Assembly: GCA_965232615.1 (NCBI GenBank)
Contig: OZ246985.1
Span: 124,001-188,000, forward strand
DNA length: 64,000 bases
From: UBA2779 sp965232615
Lineage (GTDB): Bacteria > Spirochaetota > Spirochaetia > DSM-2461
Direction: 5' to 3'
The notes below the pieces were generated by a model. The model did no database searches. It was not told the origin of the DNA and saw only the letters and a list, made by a program, of their open reading frames with translations. Both the position numbers and the translations under genes were made by a program. How positions within the stretch are numbered: position 1 is the first letter of the stretch; every line of letters starts with the position of its first letter. This document shows, one piece after another, positions 27,178-36,135 of the stretch.

Positions 27178-27390
27178 TCATCTCTCCTCTACAAATCGTC
27201 CATTTATCATTAACTCACGTTTTGTTGGAAGACCTTTGTCGAAGCCTGCTTCTGTGTCTGGACCCATTGCAACGGAGATGCCATTGGCTGCACCAACCTG
27301 TTTGACGACACCACTCATAATGCCATCTGAACCGCTACAACCAACGAGGAGAGCTGTAGCGAGGATGCCAGGTACTAACAAGTTTTTCAT
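27178..27390 (-). CDS. Small lipoprotein of unknown function
   Basis: A 70-residue protein with lipoprotein signal MKNLLVPGILATALLVG-C (Cys18), followed by a Gly/Ser-rich segment and a charged tail (FDKGLPTKRELMINGRFVEE). AGGAAA lies 10 nt before the ATG. The signal peptide style resembles the protease just upstream on the same strand (MNKKLIALAIASILLVG-C), which suggests the two arrived together. Confidence 0.5.
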   Translation of the reverse strand: MKNLLVPGILATALLVGCSGSDGIMSGVVKQVGAANGISVAMGPDTEAGFDKGLPTKRELMINGRFVEER

Positions 27391-27516
27391 AATTTAAGTT
27401 TCCTATGTTTTCATTTGATGAGTTGTATTGCTTACTTTATAGTGAAGACAACACTTATTTTTTGTGTTTTATTGAAAAGATTTGAACAGGAAGGAGGGTC
27501 GAAGACCCTCCCCTCA

Positions 27517-28767
27517 CTACAGTTCTCCAGCAGGACTCAATGCCTTGAGGATGTTCAACTTACCGTGACCGTAGACACGATCGACACCTGGATCGCCAAG
27601 ATCATCAGCTGACTGAAGCACTTGTCTCTTGAGTTCATCAGGAGTCATGTCGGGGAACTTCTGCTTGATGATTGCCAGAGCACCAGACACCACAGGGACA
27701 GCGAATGATGTCCCTGAAAGGGTGTCACCTTCTTCGAAGCCATCATGAGTGACGATGAAGTGATCTTTGAGGTCACCTGCTGTTGGCGAGAAATGCTGAA
27801 GGTTGCCACTCTTGTCAATCGCTCCAACGAAGATGAGACGATCGTCAACTGCTTTGCTGTTGCCATCGTTGAAGTAAGTTGCAACATAACGACCCAAACC
27901 ATCGACGTTTTGGATTTCACGAGCTGCAGTGGCATTCAATCCATGAGTGTGCTTTCCATCTTCTGCATCTCGAACGAACCAGTGAGCTTCGTTGCCAGCT
28001 GCAGCAACAGTGATCGCATTTGGGTAGGCTTCAGCAGTTTCTTTGAACTTGGCGTACTGGTCTTTTCCAAAAGCCTCCATTACCCCCGCACCGTAAGCTT
28101 TCGAATTGTCCCTGTCGTAAAAATCTCTTCCCCAAGAACGATTGATCACATCAACTTTGGTTGGGCAAATTTTGTCGTGTGCATTTGGACCGGTGAGACT
28201 GCCATTCTTGTTCTTGAAGTAAAGTTCAGCATCAGGAGCGACAGTGTGAGCGAACAATGAAACTCTCTCTCCGTGTTGCGTTGCAACGAGAGCTTGACCG
28301 GTAAGCAGGTTTCCATCAGCATCAAAAAGATTTTCATGCGGTTGGTTTGCTGAGTCGTAGTTTGCATCAGCACCAAAATTGTCTTCAATCAAGATGACGA
28401 AACCCTTGCCCGTGAATCCAGAATCAAACACTTTGTTAAGAAGCAACTTTCCGTTGAGAGTGGATGATCGTCCACCAATCTCAATGGCAGCATCAATTTC
28501 ATCTTGTGTACTTGGCTCAGGTTCTGGCTCAGGTTGAGGTTCTGGCTCAGGTTGAGGTTCAGGCTCAGGTTCAGGTTCTGGTTCAGGCTCAGGTTGAGGT
28601 TCTGGCTCAGGTTGAGGTTCTGGCTCAGGTTGAGGTTCAGGTTGAGGTTCAGGTTGAGAGTCTGGAATTGGCTGCACAGGAGGCTCAGGCTGGCCAGGAT
28701 TGTTGTCAACGTCACAACCGACGAGGAGAATAGAAGCAATCGCCAGCGCAATGAGTTTTTTGTTCAT
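27517..28767 (-). CDS. Lipid-anchored subtilase (S8 family) with Pro-Glu repeat linker
   Basis: A 416-residue predicted surface serine protease. The lipobox LLVG-C gives Cys18. A ~60-residue Pro/Glu/Gln linker (about 27-86) probably spans the periplasm or extends the enzyme from the surface. The subtilase domain follows, with the Asp region VILIEDNFGAD, the His region TQHGERVSLFAH, the oxyanion region AVAAAGNEAH (seen as TVAAAGNEAH) and the catalytic Ser in LSGTSFAVPVVSGAL. All three catalytic regions are present, so activity is plausible. GGAGAT lies upstream of the ATG. It stands alone among IS remnants and may be recently acquired. Confidence 0.83.
   Translation of the reverse strand: MNKKLIALAIASILLVGCDVDNNPGQPEPPVQPIPDSQPEPQPEPQPEPEPQPEPEPQPEPEPEPEPEPEPQPEPEPQPEPEPEPSTQDEIDAAIEIGGRSSTLNGKLLLNKVFDSGFTGKGFVILIEDNFGADANYDSANQPHENLFDADGNLLTGQALVATQHGERVSLFAHTVAPDAELYFKNKNGSLTGPNAHDKICPTKVDVINRSWGRDFYDRDNSKAYGAGVMEAFGKDQYAKFKETAEAYPNAITVAAAGNEAHWFVRDAEDGKHTHGLNATAAREIQNVDGLGRYVATYFNDGNSKAVDDRLIFVGAIDKSGNLQHFSPTAGDLKDHFIVTHDGFEEGDTLSGTSFAVPVVSGALAIIKQKFPDMTPDELKRQVLQSADDLGDPGVDRVYGHGKLNILKALSPAGEL
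28503..28680 (-). repeat. Pro-Glu coding microsatellite in the subtilase gene
   Basis: Iterated 6-bp and 18-bp units (CAGGCTCAGGTT-like on the + strand) encode PEPEPQ repeats. Copy-number change in multiples of 6 keeps the frame, so linker length can vary between strains. Confidence 0.75.
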
Positions 28768-28847
28768 GGTTTGATCTCCTTAGCTCCTATCCCATTTGAT
28801 GAGACTAGTATCGCTTACTTTTTCAGAAATAGCAAGTGTTTTAGAGG

Positions 28848-28998
28848 TACCCTGCGCACCCATACTCATCGTGGGAACGGGGAAGTAATGAAAATGCCAA
28901 TGGCTTAATACGGCGATTCATACCTAAAAGTTGTGATATAGGCCGCTACAGCAAGAAGGATATAAAAATGATACAGGATTGGGTGAACAACTAACCAC
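28848..28998. repeat. 151-bp dispersed repeat, copy 1
   Basis: Starts directly at a MITE-terminus-like TTTTAGAGGTACCCT and matches 30732-30882 nearly base for base. No coding potential was recognised. The remaining bases to 29218 show no gene; a short stretch near 29027-29066 (CAATGAGGCTATCGGAATTC) also occurs at 23756-23796 with small changes. Confidence 0.75.
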
Positions 28999-29222
28999 GG
29001 CGGATACTGGGTGGTAAGTCGGCCAATGAGGCTATCGGAATTCATCTTATAGCTTGAGGTATAAGAGAGCATGAGTTTCATGAAAAAGAGAAAGCCATTT
29101 GAAACGCTTCCCTGGACGAGTATTCAACTTGTACTCCAGTATCGCAGCGTCCTCTTCAATAATCAACTCATAATCTGTCCTTTTCGGCCATTCTCTGCGA
29201 GTCAAGCCCACTGAAAGAACGG

Positions 29223-29603
29223 GTGCTATTTCATACCCATTACAACGAGTATTTCAAGGAAAACGTCCATATGTTCAATGCCTGCGACTTCCTGGCAGAA
29301 CTTACACAGCATATCCCTCCCAGGGGAGTGCATCTGATACGGCGCTACGGATTGTACTCTTCCCGTACCAAAGGTGCCTGGGATTCCATGCCGCATGTTG
29401 CCGAACGTGCTCCGGAGGGCTGGAAAATCCAGCACAAGAACCAGATAGGGACTTCGGATCATGGAGATTTTGGGCTTAACGAAGATTCAGAAATGAAGGT
29501 AAAAGTTATCATTCAGCAACCAGCAGAAATAGACCGCATTCTCAGGCATCTTGTAAAACAAGGACGGCCTCCCCCGGGGTTGGATCCGGCATCGCTCAAC
29601 TGA
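29223..29603 (+). pseudogene. IS91-family transposase, C-terminal fragment (uninterrupted copy)
   Basis: 126 codons matching the C-terminal part of IS91/IS801-type transposases: LFHTHYNEYF, FLAELTQHIPPRG, HLIRRYGLYSSR and GRPPPGLDPASLN. The N-terminal Y2 catalytic region is missing. This copy lacks the IS1380 insertion seen at 24020 and shows the empty site GTTATCATTCAG. Confidence 0.75.
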
Positions 29604-29724
29604 TTTTTCACTTTCTCGCTTCCACGCTATCGTCAAACTACGCTCTTTTTACGCTCTTTTGTCGTTTTGTGTATAAAGCACCGTTTTTGTGTCAGCATAC
29701 TAAGCACCAGTTCAAATAGGGCGC

Positions 29725-30480
29725 TCTGTCGTATCAGCATACGACTACATGGAATGGGTGAATGAAAAGAGAGAAGATGCAGATGAAAAGGGTGTTTTGA
29801 ATCCATTTGATGCGACGATGATTGCACAGATAACCCCTGGAGAACTGGGAAATGCGTTTCATGCGCTAGAATATGCCAAAGATTTAGTTGTAGAATGGCT
29901 AATTAATTTCAAATTTAAAAACTGGAAAGTTACAGAGACAAACAATACTCCAGTCACAAAGAAAATGAAACAGGAGCAAGCTGAGAGAATTGCAAAAGAT
30001 TTAACAGACCGATCTAAATGGAGAACACATGGAAGGTCTATAAAGGCTGCTGATTTGGAATCAATCGGTTTGAAAATAAAAAGAATAGAAGCGAATGAAA
30101 AATTATCTGATGTTGTGAATAGAATTCAGACTGTCTGTAGATTGCTTTTTCATAGCACATCTGCCTTTAAGATTTTCGCAACTCAAGACGGTAAGATATT
30201 TAGACATGCCGCGCAAACAGGCGCGCCGCAACAGGTTCCAAAAAATCAAGTCCCTTCTGTTGTTGTTGAGATCGATCAGAAATGTCCAAAGTGTGGAGCT
30301 GTTCATAAAATATATGCTAAGCTTGTCAAGGACCAGAAAATTGATAAAGACTTTAAAGTCAAGGGAAGGAAGCCATTTCCTGAAAACGGGAAATTAGCAT
30401 GTGGCTGTGGATTTGAAATAGACCTTTCAGGAGTAAGAAATAATATAGAAATGCAAACAGGGAGACAAATAATTTTATAA
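29725..30480 (+). pseudogene. Serine-dehydrogenase-type (SDH/SppA-like) protease, C-terminal remnant
   Basis: The frame is open from about 29725, with a possible ATG at 29749 (243 codons). The segment YMEWVNEKRED, NPFDATMIAQITPGELG and KWRTHGRSIKAADLESIGLK resembles the C-terminal half of the ClpP-clan serine dehydrogenase proteinase family. The N-terminal half with the Ser/Lys active site is absent, replaced by IS91 flank sequence. The C-terminal extension contains CxxC pairs (CPKCG and CGCG), possibly a zinc ribbon. It is followed 15 nt later by a small gene. Confidence 0.6.
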
Positions 30481-30495
30481 CGGGAGGAAAAGGAT

Positions 30496-30663
30496 ATGAA
30501 GCAAACAGCAAAAAAGGAAAAGGAAGCATTGTTGACCTTTTTACGCAAAACAAGAGAGGGGCAGTATGCCAAAATAGACAAGAATGCTCTCTCTCTATCT
30601 CGCGTTAAAGAGCAAAGAGAAGCTGACTATAGTGAAGAGGAATATTTTTATAGTATCAGTTAA
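30496..30663 (+). CDS. Small hypothetical protein downstream of the SDH remnant
   Basis: 55 codons (MKQTAKKEKEALLTFLRK, charged, ending EEEYFYSIS). GGGAGG lies 7-8 nt before the ATG, and the spacing to the upstream gene (15 nt) suggests co-transcription. No family is recognised. It is retained while the upstream gene is decapitated, so expression may be lost. Confidence 0.5.
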   Translation: MKQTAKKEKEALLTFLRKTREGQYAKIDKNALSLSRVKEQREADYSEEEYFYSIS

Positions 30664-30731
30664 AACTTATTCCGAATTCACAAGCAACTGATGTCGCAGA
30701 GTCATATTTAATTTGCAAGAGAGCGACTATT

Positions 30732-30882
30732 TACCCTGCGCACCCATACTCATCGTGGGAACGGGGAAGTAATGAAAATGCCAATGGCTTAATACGGCCA
30801 TTCATACCTAAAAGTTGTGATATAGGCCGCTACAGCAAGAAGGATATAAAAATGATACAGGATTGGGTGAACAACTAACCAC
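30732..30882. repeat. 151-bp dispersed repeat, copy 2
   Basis: Same sequence as 28848-28998 with about one change (GGCCATTC for GGCGATTC). It ends exactly where an IS30 fragment begins. Confidence 0.75.
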
Positions 30883-31090
30883 CCCAGTGGCCTATCTCTG
30901 TTCGGCTACCTATCTCAGGGGGTCTTTGCTCTATACCAGTTCTATGAGGAATAAGAGTCCGTTTTCTTCGACGTTTCCGCCCACAATGAAGATAAGGGAT
31001 CAGAGAACGATCAACCTTCTGTTTCACTAACAACCGCATCACCTGCGCCCTCGCAGGAGCGGAGCGACGAGAAGGCATCTGGTGCATGCG
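30883..31090 (-). pseudogene. IS30-family transposase, middle fragment
   Basis: Encodes RSLIPYLHCGRKRRRKRTLI and IEQRPPEIGSRTEIGHWGG, the segment before the first catalytic Asp (GDWE.DT motif) of IS30 transposases. The first Gly-His-Trp replaces the usual Gly-Asp-Trp, and the rest of the catalytic core is missing. An N-terminal piece is at 48249 and a C-terminal piece at 37191. Confidence 0.55.
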
Positions 31091-31182
31091 CCATGTTATA
31101 TGGTATTTCTCTCGTAGAAAAGTCTGTAATCTGCCAATCAGCAGGTTTTAGTCTATGCTCATGAAGAAGCCCCTAATGTCCA

Positions 31183-31483
31183 GGGTACCTCTAAAAACCG
31201 TTTTTGGAATTTGGCGCATTGGCGGTGTGTTCCTCGGTCTAAGCCCTGTGGCGGTGTGTTCCTCGGGCTACGCCCTGCGGTACACACCTGGTAGCGGTAC
31301 ACACCTGATTAAATTTTTTCTTGATGCAAGGCGGCAAAAGCGGAGCGTAGCCTAAGCGGTTGGCGGTGCGTTCCTCGGAGCTTTGCTCCTGTGGTACGCA
31401 CCTGCTTACGTGAGCATTTTGGCAACGCAGCAGAGAGGAAAAAGATCAAGCCAGAAACGAAATAAGGTTTTTTAGAGGTGCCC
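31183..31483. repeat. MITE-like element copy D
   Basis: A complete 301-bp element from GGGTACCTCTAAAAACCG to GGTTTTTTAGAGGTGCCC. It holds mixed hairpin variants: GTGTGT...ACACAC with a GGGC-tac-GCCC core, and GTGCGT...ACGCAC with a GGAGC-ttt-GCTCC core (about 31365-31400). It is inserted in an IS1380-type transposase gene. Confidence 0.82.
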
Positions 31484-31968
31484 TTGATATAGATGATGAA
31501 TAACTGACAATAGCGGCACACTATCGTGATCGTGCAGATGCAGAGAACACTTTTGATGAAATGAAGAATCAATGGGGATGGGCAGGTTTTACGACTCAAG
31601 ATATAACACGTTGTCGTGTTATGGCTCGTATAATAGCCCTTTGTTATAACTGGCGGAGTATCTTCATTCGCCTTGTGATGCCGCACAAACATTATGAAGC
31701 CAGAACCAGCTGATCACTATTCTTGAAGGGTCCAGGCCGCCTGATTAGTCATGGAAGGAATTTGTTTCTTAAGCTAACGAGCATTCATGGTCATTACAAA
31801 AAAATCCGACATTTAATGACTCAAGTAAACCGTATTCTCCAATGGATAAGCGAGAATGCGGAGCAGTTGAAAGAGTTTGGATTGTACCGAATGATTTTGA
31901 GTATAGCTTTTCAGTATTTTCTTGAAAATCGTCCGCTCAAAGTTCCAAAGGAGTTTGTTCTTCAGTAG
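31484..31968 (+). pseudogene. IS1380-family transposase, C-terminal fragment with nonsense changes
   Basis: Near-identical to 37672-38163 but with TTA to TAA at about 31531 (DDE then stop) and CGA to TGA in ARTS-stop-SLFLKG at about 31711. It starts at a MITE end and stops just before the Rpn array. The tail IAFQYFLENRPLKVPKEFVLQ is intact. Confidence 0.75.
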
Positions 31969-32187
31969 AATTTGAGTAAAAGTCTAATTTATCCGCAGAT
32001 TACGCAGATTTTCGCAGATTAAATAAGAGCGATTAAGGACACCTAAAAAATTCGTAGGAAGTAAGTGGCGTGATGACTTTTTAAGCAAGCCCCAGGTATC
32101 TCCATCTTCTGTAGCCTCGTCCATTAAACTACCAGGTTGACATACATGCCATTTATCCCTACCTTCATCCTGGAAGGTGGTAATATC

Positions 32188-33108
32188 ATGAACGACCCCC
32201 AGCGGCTCATCCGATTTGACTGGGCCATGAAAAATATCCTAAGAGACAAGGCCAATTTCGACATCCTTGAAGGATTTCTCACTTCACTGCTCAAAAAGGA
32301 GATTATCGTTGAACAGATCCTGGAAAGCGAATCCAACCAGGAGATGGAAAAACAGAAATTCAACCGAGTCGACATTCTGGCACGCGACAAGAACAATGAA
32401 CACATCATCATTGAAGTTCAGGCCGAAACGGAATCCGACTATCTTGAAAGGCTCTTGTTCGGAGCCTGTAAAACGGTGGTGGAAAACCTTCAGATGGGAG
32501 AACCATACAAAGAAATCAAAAAAGTCATTTCCATCAGCATAATGTATTTCAATCTGGGAACGGGCGAGGATTACCTCTATCACGGACGAACGGAGTTCAA
32601 AGGCGTTCACACCGGTGAAACACTGGTGGTGAGGCAAGTGAAAAACATTACAGATGAGAACAACCGGGCGGTTAGGACGGTGCAGGTCAAACCCAATATG
32701 TATCCGGAATACTATCTTATTGAATTGGAAAGATTCAAGGATGTGGTCAAGGAAGATGTCGATGAATGGGTGTACTTCTTCAAACATGAGAAGATAGAGG
32801 ATTCCTTTCGGTCCAAGAACATTCAAAAAGCCAGGGGGAAGCTCAATCTGCTCAAGATGTCCATGGAAGAACGCAAGGCCTATGAAAAATACCTCATGCT
32901 TCTGGCCTCGGAGAGGGATGCCATAGAGACGGCTAAAGCGGAGGGCCGTGAGGAGGGCCGTGAGGAGGGCCGTGAGGAGGGTATGGAACAAAAGGCTCTG
33001 GAAACCGCAAGGAAGCTCAAAGAAATGGGAGCCCTCCCCGATTTTATTAGCGAGGCAACAGGACTGTCCGTGCAAGAGGTAGAGAATATTCCTAAAGGGC
33101 GCCTCTAA
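32188..33108 (+). CDS. Rpn-family PD-(D/E)XK nuclease, array copy 1
   Basis: 306 residues. The ATG at 32188 (MNDPQRLIRFDWAMKNILRD) follows GGAAGGTGG and is the family-typical start; an upstream ATG at 32137 is less likely. The nuclease core has Asp in RVDILARD and the Glu/Gln motif IIIEVQAE, as in the recombination-promoting nuclease (Rpn/PDDEXK_2) family, where Gln replaces Lys. The C-terminal region is helical, with three GREE repeats (about 252-263) and a KALETARKLKEMG helix-turn segment typical of these proteins. Family members are linked to RecA-independent recombination; the role here is unknown. The last residues KGRL and the stop come from a MITE-like terminus. Confidence 0.8.
   Translation: MNDPQRLIRFDWAMKNILRDKANFDILEGFLTSLLKKEIIVEQILESESNQEMEKQKFNRVDILARDKNNEHIIIEVQAETESDYLERLLFGACKTVVENLQMGEPYKEIKKVISISIMYFNLGTGEDYLYHGRTEFKGVHTGETLVVRQVKNITDENNRAVRTVQVKPNMYPEYYLIELERFKDVVKEDVDEWVYFFKHEKIEDSFRSKNIQKARGKLNLLKMSMEERKAYEKYLMLLASERDAIETAKAEGREEGREEGREEGMEQKALETARKLKEMGALPDFISEATGLSVQEVENIPKGRL
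32941..32976 (+). repeat. 12-bp coding VNTR, three units (Rpn copy 1)
   Basis: Three perfect GAGGGCCGTGAG units encode EGRE repeats within a predicted helix. Confidence 0.9.
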
Positions 33109-33507
33109 AAAGAAAACGAGGGAATTCCAAAAGCCGGTAACTGTTGGAATTTCGACTTAAACACAGGGAAGTTCTTTGACAACTCTTTATGTCACGTAGT
33201 AAATATCAACAACGCCGATAATTAATGAGTGTTCTTCATGAGCTTGAATCAGAATACACCAGGCATTTTTCTTCAGGAGAGGGAGCCCCCGCGAAATCAA
33301 AGCCTAATTTATCCGCAGATTACGCAGATTTTCGCAGATTAAATAAGAGCGATTAAGGACACCTAAAAAATTCGTAGGAAGTAAGTGGCGTGATGACTTC
33401 TTAAGCAAGCCCCAGGTATCTCCATCTTCTGTAGCCTCGTCCATTAAATTACCAGGTTGACATGCATGCCATTTATCCCTACCTTCATCCTGGAAGGTGG
33501 TAATATC

Positions 33508-34404
33508 ATGAACGACCCCCAGCGGCTCATCCGATTTGACTGGGCCATGAAAAATATCCTAAGAGACAAGGCCAATTTCGACATCCTTGAAGGATTTCTC
33601 ACTTCACTGCTCAAAAAGGAGATTATCGTTGAACAGATCCTGGAAAGCGAATCCAACCAGGAGATGGAAAAACAGAAATTCAACCGGGTCGACATCCTGG
33701 TGCGCGACAAGGACAATGAACACATCATCATTGAAGTTCAGGCCGAAACGGAATCCGACTATCTTGAAAGGCTCTTGTTCGGAACCTGTAAAACGGTGGT
33801 GGAAAACCTTCAGATGGGAGAACCATACAAAGAAATCAAAAAAGTCATTTCCATCAGCATAATGTATTTCAATCTGGGAACGGGCGAGGATTACCTCTAT
33901 CACGGACGAACGGAGTTCAAAGGCGTTCACACCGGTGAAACACTGGTGGTGAGGCAAGTGAAAAACATTACAGATGAGAACAACCGGGCGGTTAGGACGG
34001 TGCAGGTCAAACCCAATATGTATCCGGAATACTATCTTATTGAATTGGAAAGATTCAAGGATGTGGTCAAGGAAGATGTCGATGAATGGGTGTACTTCTT
34101 CAAACATGAGAAGATAGAGGATTCCTTTCGGTCCAAGAACATTCAAAAAGCCAGGGGGAAGCTCAATCTGCTCAAGATGTCCATGGAAGAACGCAAGGCC
34201 TATGAAAAATACCTCATGCTTCTGGCCTCGGAGAGGGATGCCATAGAGACGGCTAAAGCGGAGGGCCGTGAGGAGGGTATGGAACAAAAGGCTCTGGAAA
34301 CCGCAAGGAAGCTCAAAGAAATGGGAGCCCTCCCCGATTTTATTAGCGAGGCAACAGGACTGTCCGTGCAAGAGGTAGAGAATATTCCTAAAGGGCACCT
34401 CTAA
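33508..34404 (+). CDS. Rpn-family PD-(D/E)XK nuclease, array copy 2
   Basis: 298 residues, nearly identical to copy 1. It differs by a few substitutions (ILVRDKDNEH in place of ILARDKNNEH, KGHL at the end) and has only one GREE repeat (34261-34272). All core motifs are present. It has the same start context, and each copy has its own upstream spacer, so it is probably independently transcribed. Confidence 0.8.
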   Translation: MNDPQRLIRFDWAMKNILRDKANFDILEGFLTSLLKKEIIVEQILESESNQEMEKQKFNRVDILVRDKDNEHIIIEVQAETESDYLERLLFGTCKTVVENLQMGEPYKEIKKVISISIMYFNLGTGEDYLYHGRTEFKGVHTGETLVVRQVKNITDENNRAVRTVQVKPNMYPEYYLIELERFKDVVKEDVDEWVYFFKHEKIEDSFRSKNIQKARGKLNLLKMSMEERKAYEKYLMLLASERDAIETAKAEGREEGMEQKALETARKLKEMGALPDFISEATGLSVQEVENIPKGHL

Positions 34405-34803
34405 AAAGAAAACGAGGGAATTCCAAAAGCCGGTAACTGTTGGAATTTCGACTTAAACACAGGGGAGTTCTTTGACAACTCTTTATGTCACACAGTAAAT
34501 ATCAACAACGCCGATAATTAATGAGTGTTCTTCATGAGCTTGAATCAGAATACACCAGGCGTTTTTCTTCAGGAGAGGGAGCCCCCGCGAAATCAAAGTC
34601 TAATTTATCCGCAGATTATGCAGATTTTCGCAGATTAAATAAGAGCGATTAAGGACACCTAAAAAATTCGTAGGAAGTAAGTGGCGTGATGACTTTTTAA
34701 GCAAGCCCCAGGTATCTCCATCTTCTGTAGCCTCGTCCATTAAATTGCCAGGTTGACATGCATGCCATTTATCCCTACCTTCATCCTGGAAGGTGGTAAT
34801 ATC

Positions 34804-35736
34804 ATGAACGACCCCCAGCGGCTCATCCGATTTGACTGGGCCATGAAAAATATCCTAAGAGACAAGGCCAATTTCGACATCCTTGAAGGATTTCTCACTT
34901 CACTGCTCAAAAAGGAGATTATCGTTGAACAGATCCTGGAAAGCGAATCCAACCAGGAGATGGAAAAACAGAAATTCAACCGGGTCGACATCCTGGCGCG
35001 CGACAAGGACAATGAACACATCATCATTGAAGTTCAGGCCGAAACGGAATCCGACTATCTTGAGAGGCTCCTGTTCGGAACCTGTAAAACGGTGGTGGAA
35101 AACCTTCAGATGGGAGAACCATACAAAGAAATCAAAAAAGTCATTTCCATCAGCATAATGTATTTCAATCTGGGAACGGGCGAGGATTACCTCTATCACG
35201 GACGAACGGAGTTCAAAGGCGTTCACACCGGTGAAACACTGGTGGTGAGGCAAGTGAAAAACATTACAGATGAGAACAACCGGGCGGTTAGGACGGTGCA
35301 GGTCAAACCCAATATGTATCCGGAATACTATCTTATTGAATTGGAAAGATTCAAGGATGTGGTCAAGGAAGATGTCGATGAATGGGTGTACTTCTTCAAA
35401 CATGAGAAGATAGAGGATTCCTTTCGGTCCAAGAACATTCAAAAAGCCAGGGGGAAGCTCAATCTGCTCAAGATGTCCATGGAAGAACGCAAGGCCTATG
35501 AAAAATACCTCATGCTTCTGGCCTCGGAGAGGGATGCCATAGAGACGGCTAAAGCGGAGGGCCGTGAGGAGGGCCGTGAGGAGGGCCGTGAGGAGGGCCG
35601 TGAGGAGGGTATGGAACAAAAGGCTCTGGAAACCGCAAGGAAGCTCAAAGAAATGGGAGCCCTCCCCGATTTTATTAGCGAGGCAACAGGACTGTCCGCG
35701 CAAGAGGTAGAGAATATTCCTAAAGGGCGCCTCTAA
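34804..35736 (+). CDS. Rpn-family PD-(D/E)XK nuclease, array copy 3
   Basis: 310 residues. It has the longest repeat tract of the array, with four GREE units (35557-35604). The C-terminus reads GLSAQEVENIPKGRL, with Ala where copies 1 and 2 have Val. The catalytic-region motifs RVDILARD and IIIEVQ are intact. Confidence 0.8.
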   Translation: MNDPQRLIRFDWAMKNILRDKANFDILEGFLTSLLKKEIIVEQILESESNQEMEKQKFNRVDILARDKDNEHIIIEVQAETESDYLERLLFGTCKTVVENLQMGEPYKEIKKVISISIMYFNLGTGEDYLYHGRTEFKGVHTGETLVVRQVKNITDENNRAVRTVQVKPNMYPEYYLIELERFKDVVKEDVDEWVYFFKHEKIEDSFRSKNIQKARGKLNLLKMSMEERKAYEKYLMLLASERDAIETAKAEGREEGREEGREEGREEGMEQKALETARKLKEMGALPDFISEATGLSAQEVENIPKGRL

Positions 35737-36135
35737 AAAGAAAACGAGGGAATTCCAAAAGCCGGTAACTGTTGGAATTTCGACTTAAACACAGGGAAGT
35801 TCTTTGACAACTCTTTATGTCACGTAGTAAATATCAACAACGCCGATAATCGATGAGTGTTCTTCATGAGCTTGAATCAGAATACACCAGGCATTTTTCT
35901 TCAGGAGAGGGAGCCCCCGCGAAATCAAAGCCTAATTTATCCGCAGATTACGCAGATTTTCGCAGATTAAATAAGAGCGATTAAGGACACCTAAAAAATT
36001 CGTAGGAAGTAAGTGGCGTGATGACTTCTTAAGCAAGCCCCAGGTATCTCCATTCTCTGTAGCCTCGTCCATTAAATTACCAGGTTGACATGCATGCCAT
36101 TTATCCCTACCTTCATCCTGGAAGGTGGTAATATC

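Noticed and set aside
28504..28908. Plus-strand frame rich in LRFWLRLRF repeats
   Set aside because: It is the antisense of the Pro-Glu repeat of the subtilase gene.
30240..30275. GTTGTTGTTGAG stretch considered as a possible A-rich DGR template
   Set aside because: The flanks do not match any variable region; it is ordinary coding sequence of the SDH remnant.
32284..33075. Long minus-strand frames opposite each Rpn gene (about 265 codons)
   Set aside because: Antisense shadows repeated in all four copies because the units are identical; no ribosome-binding site.
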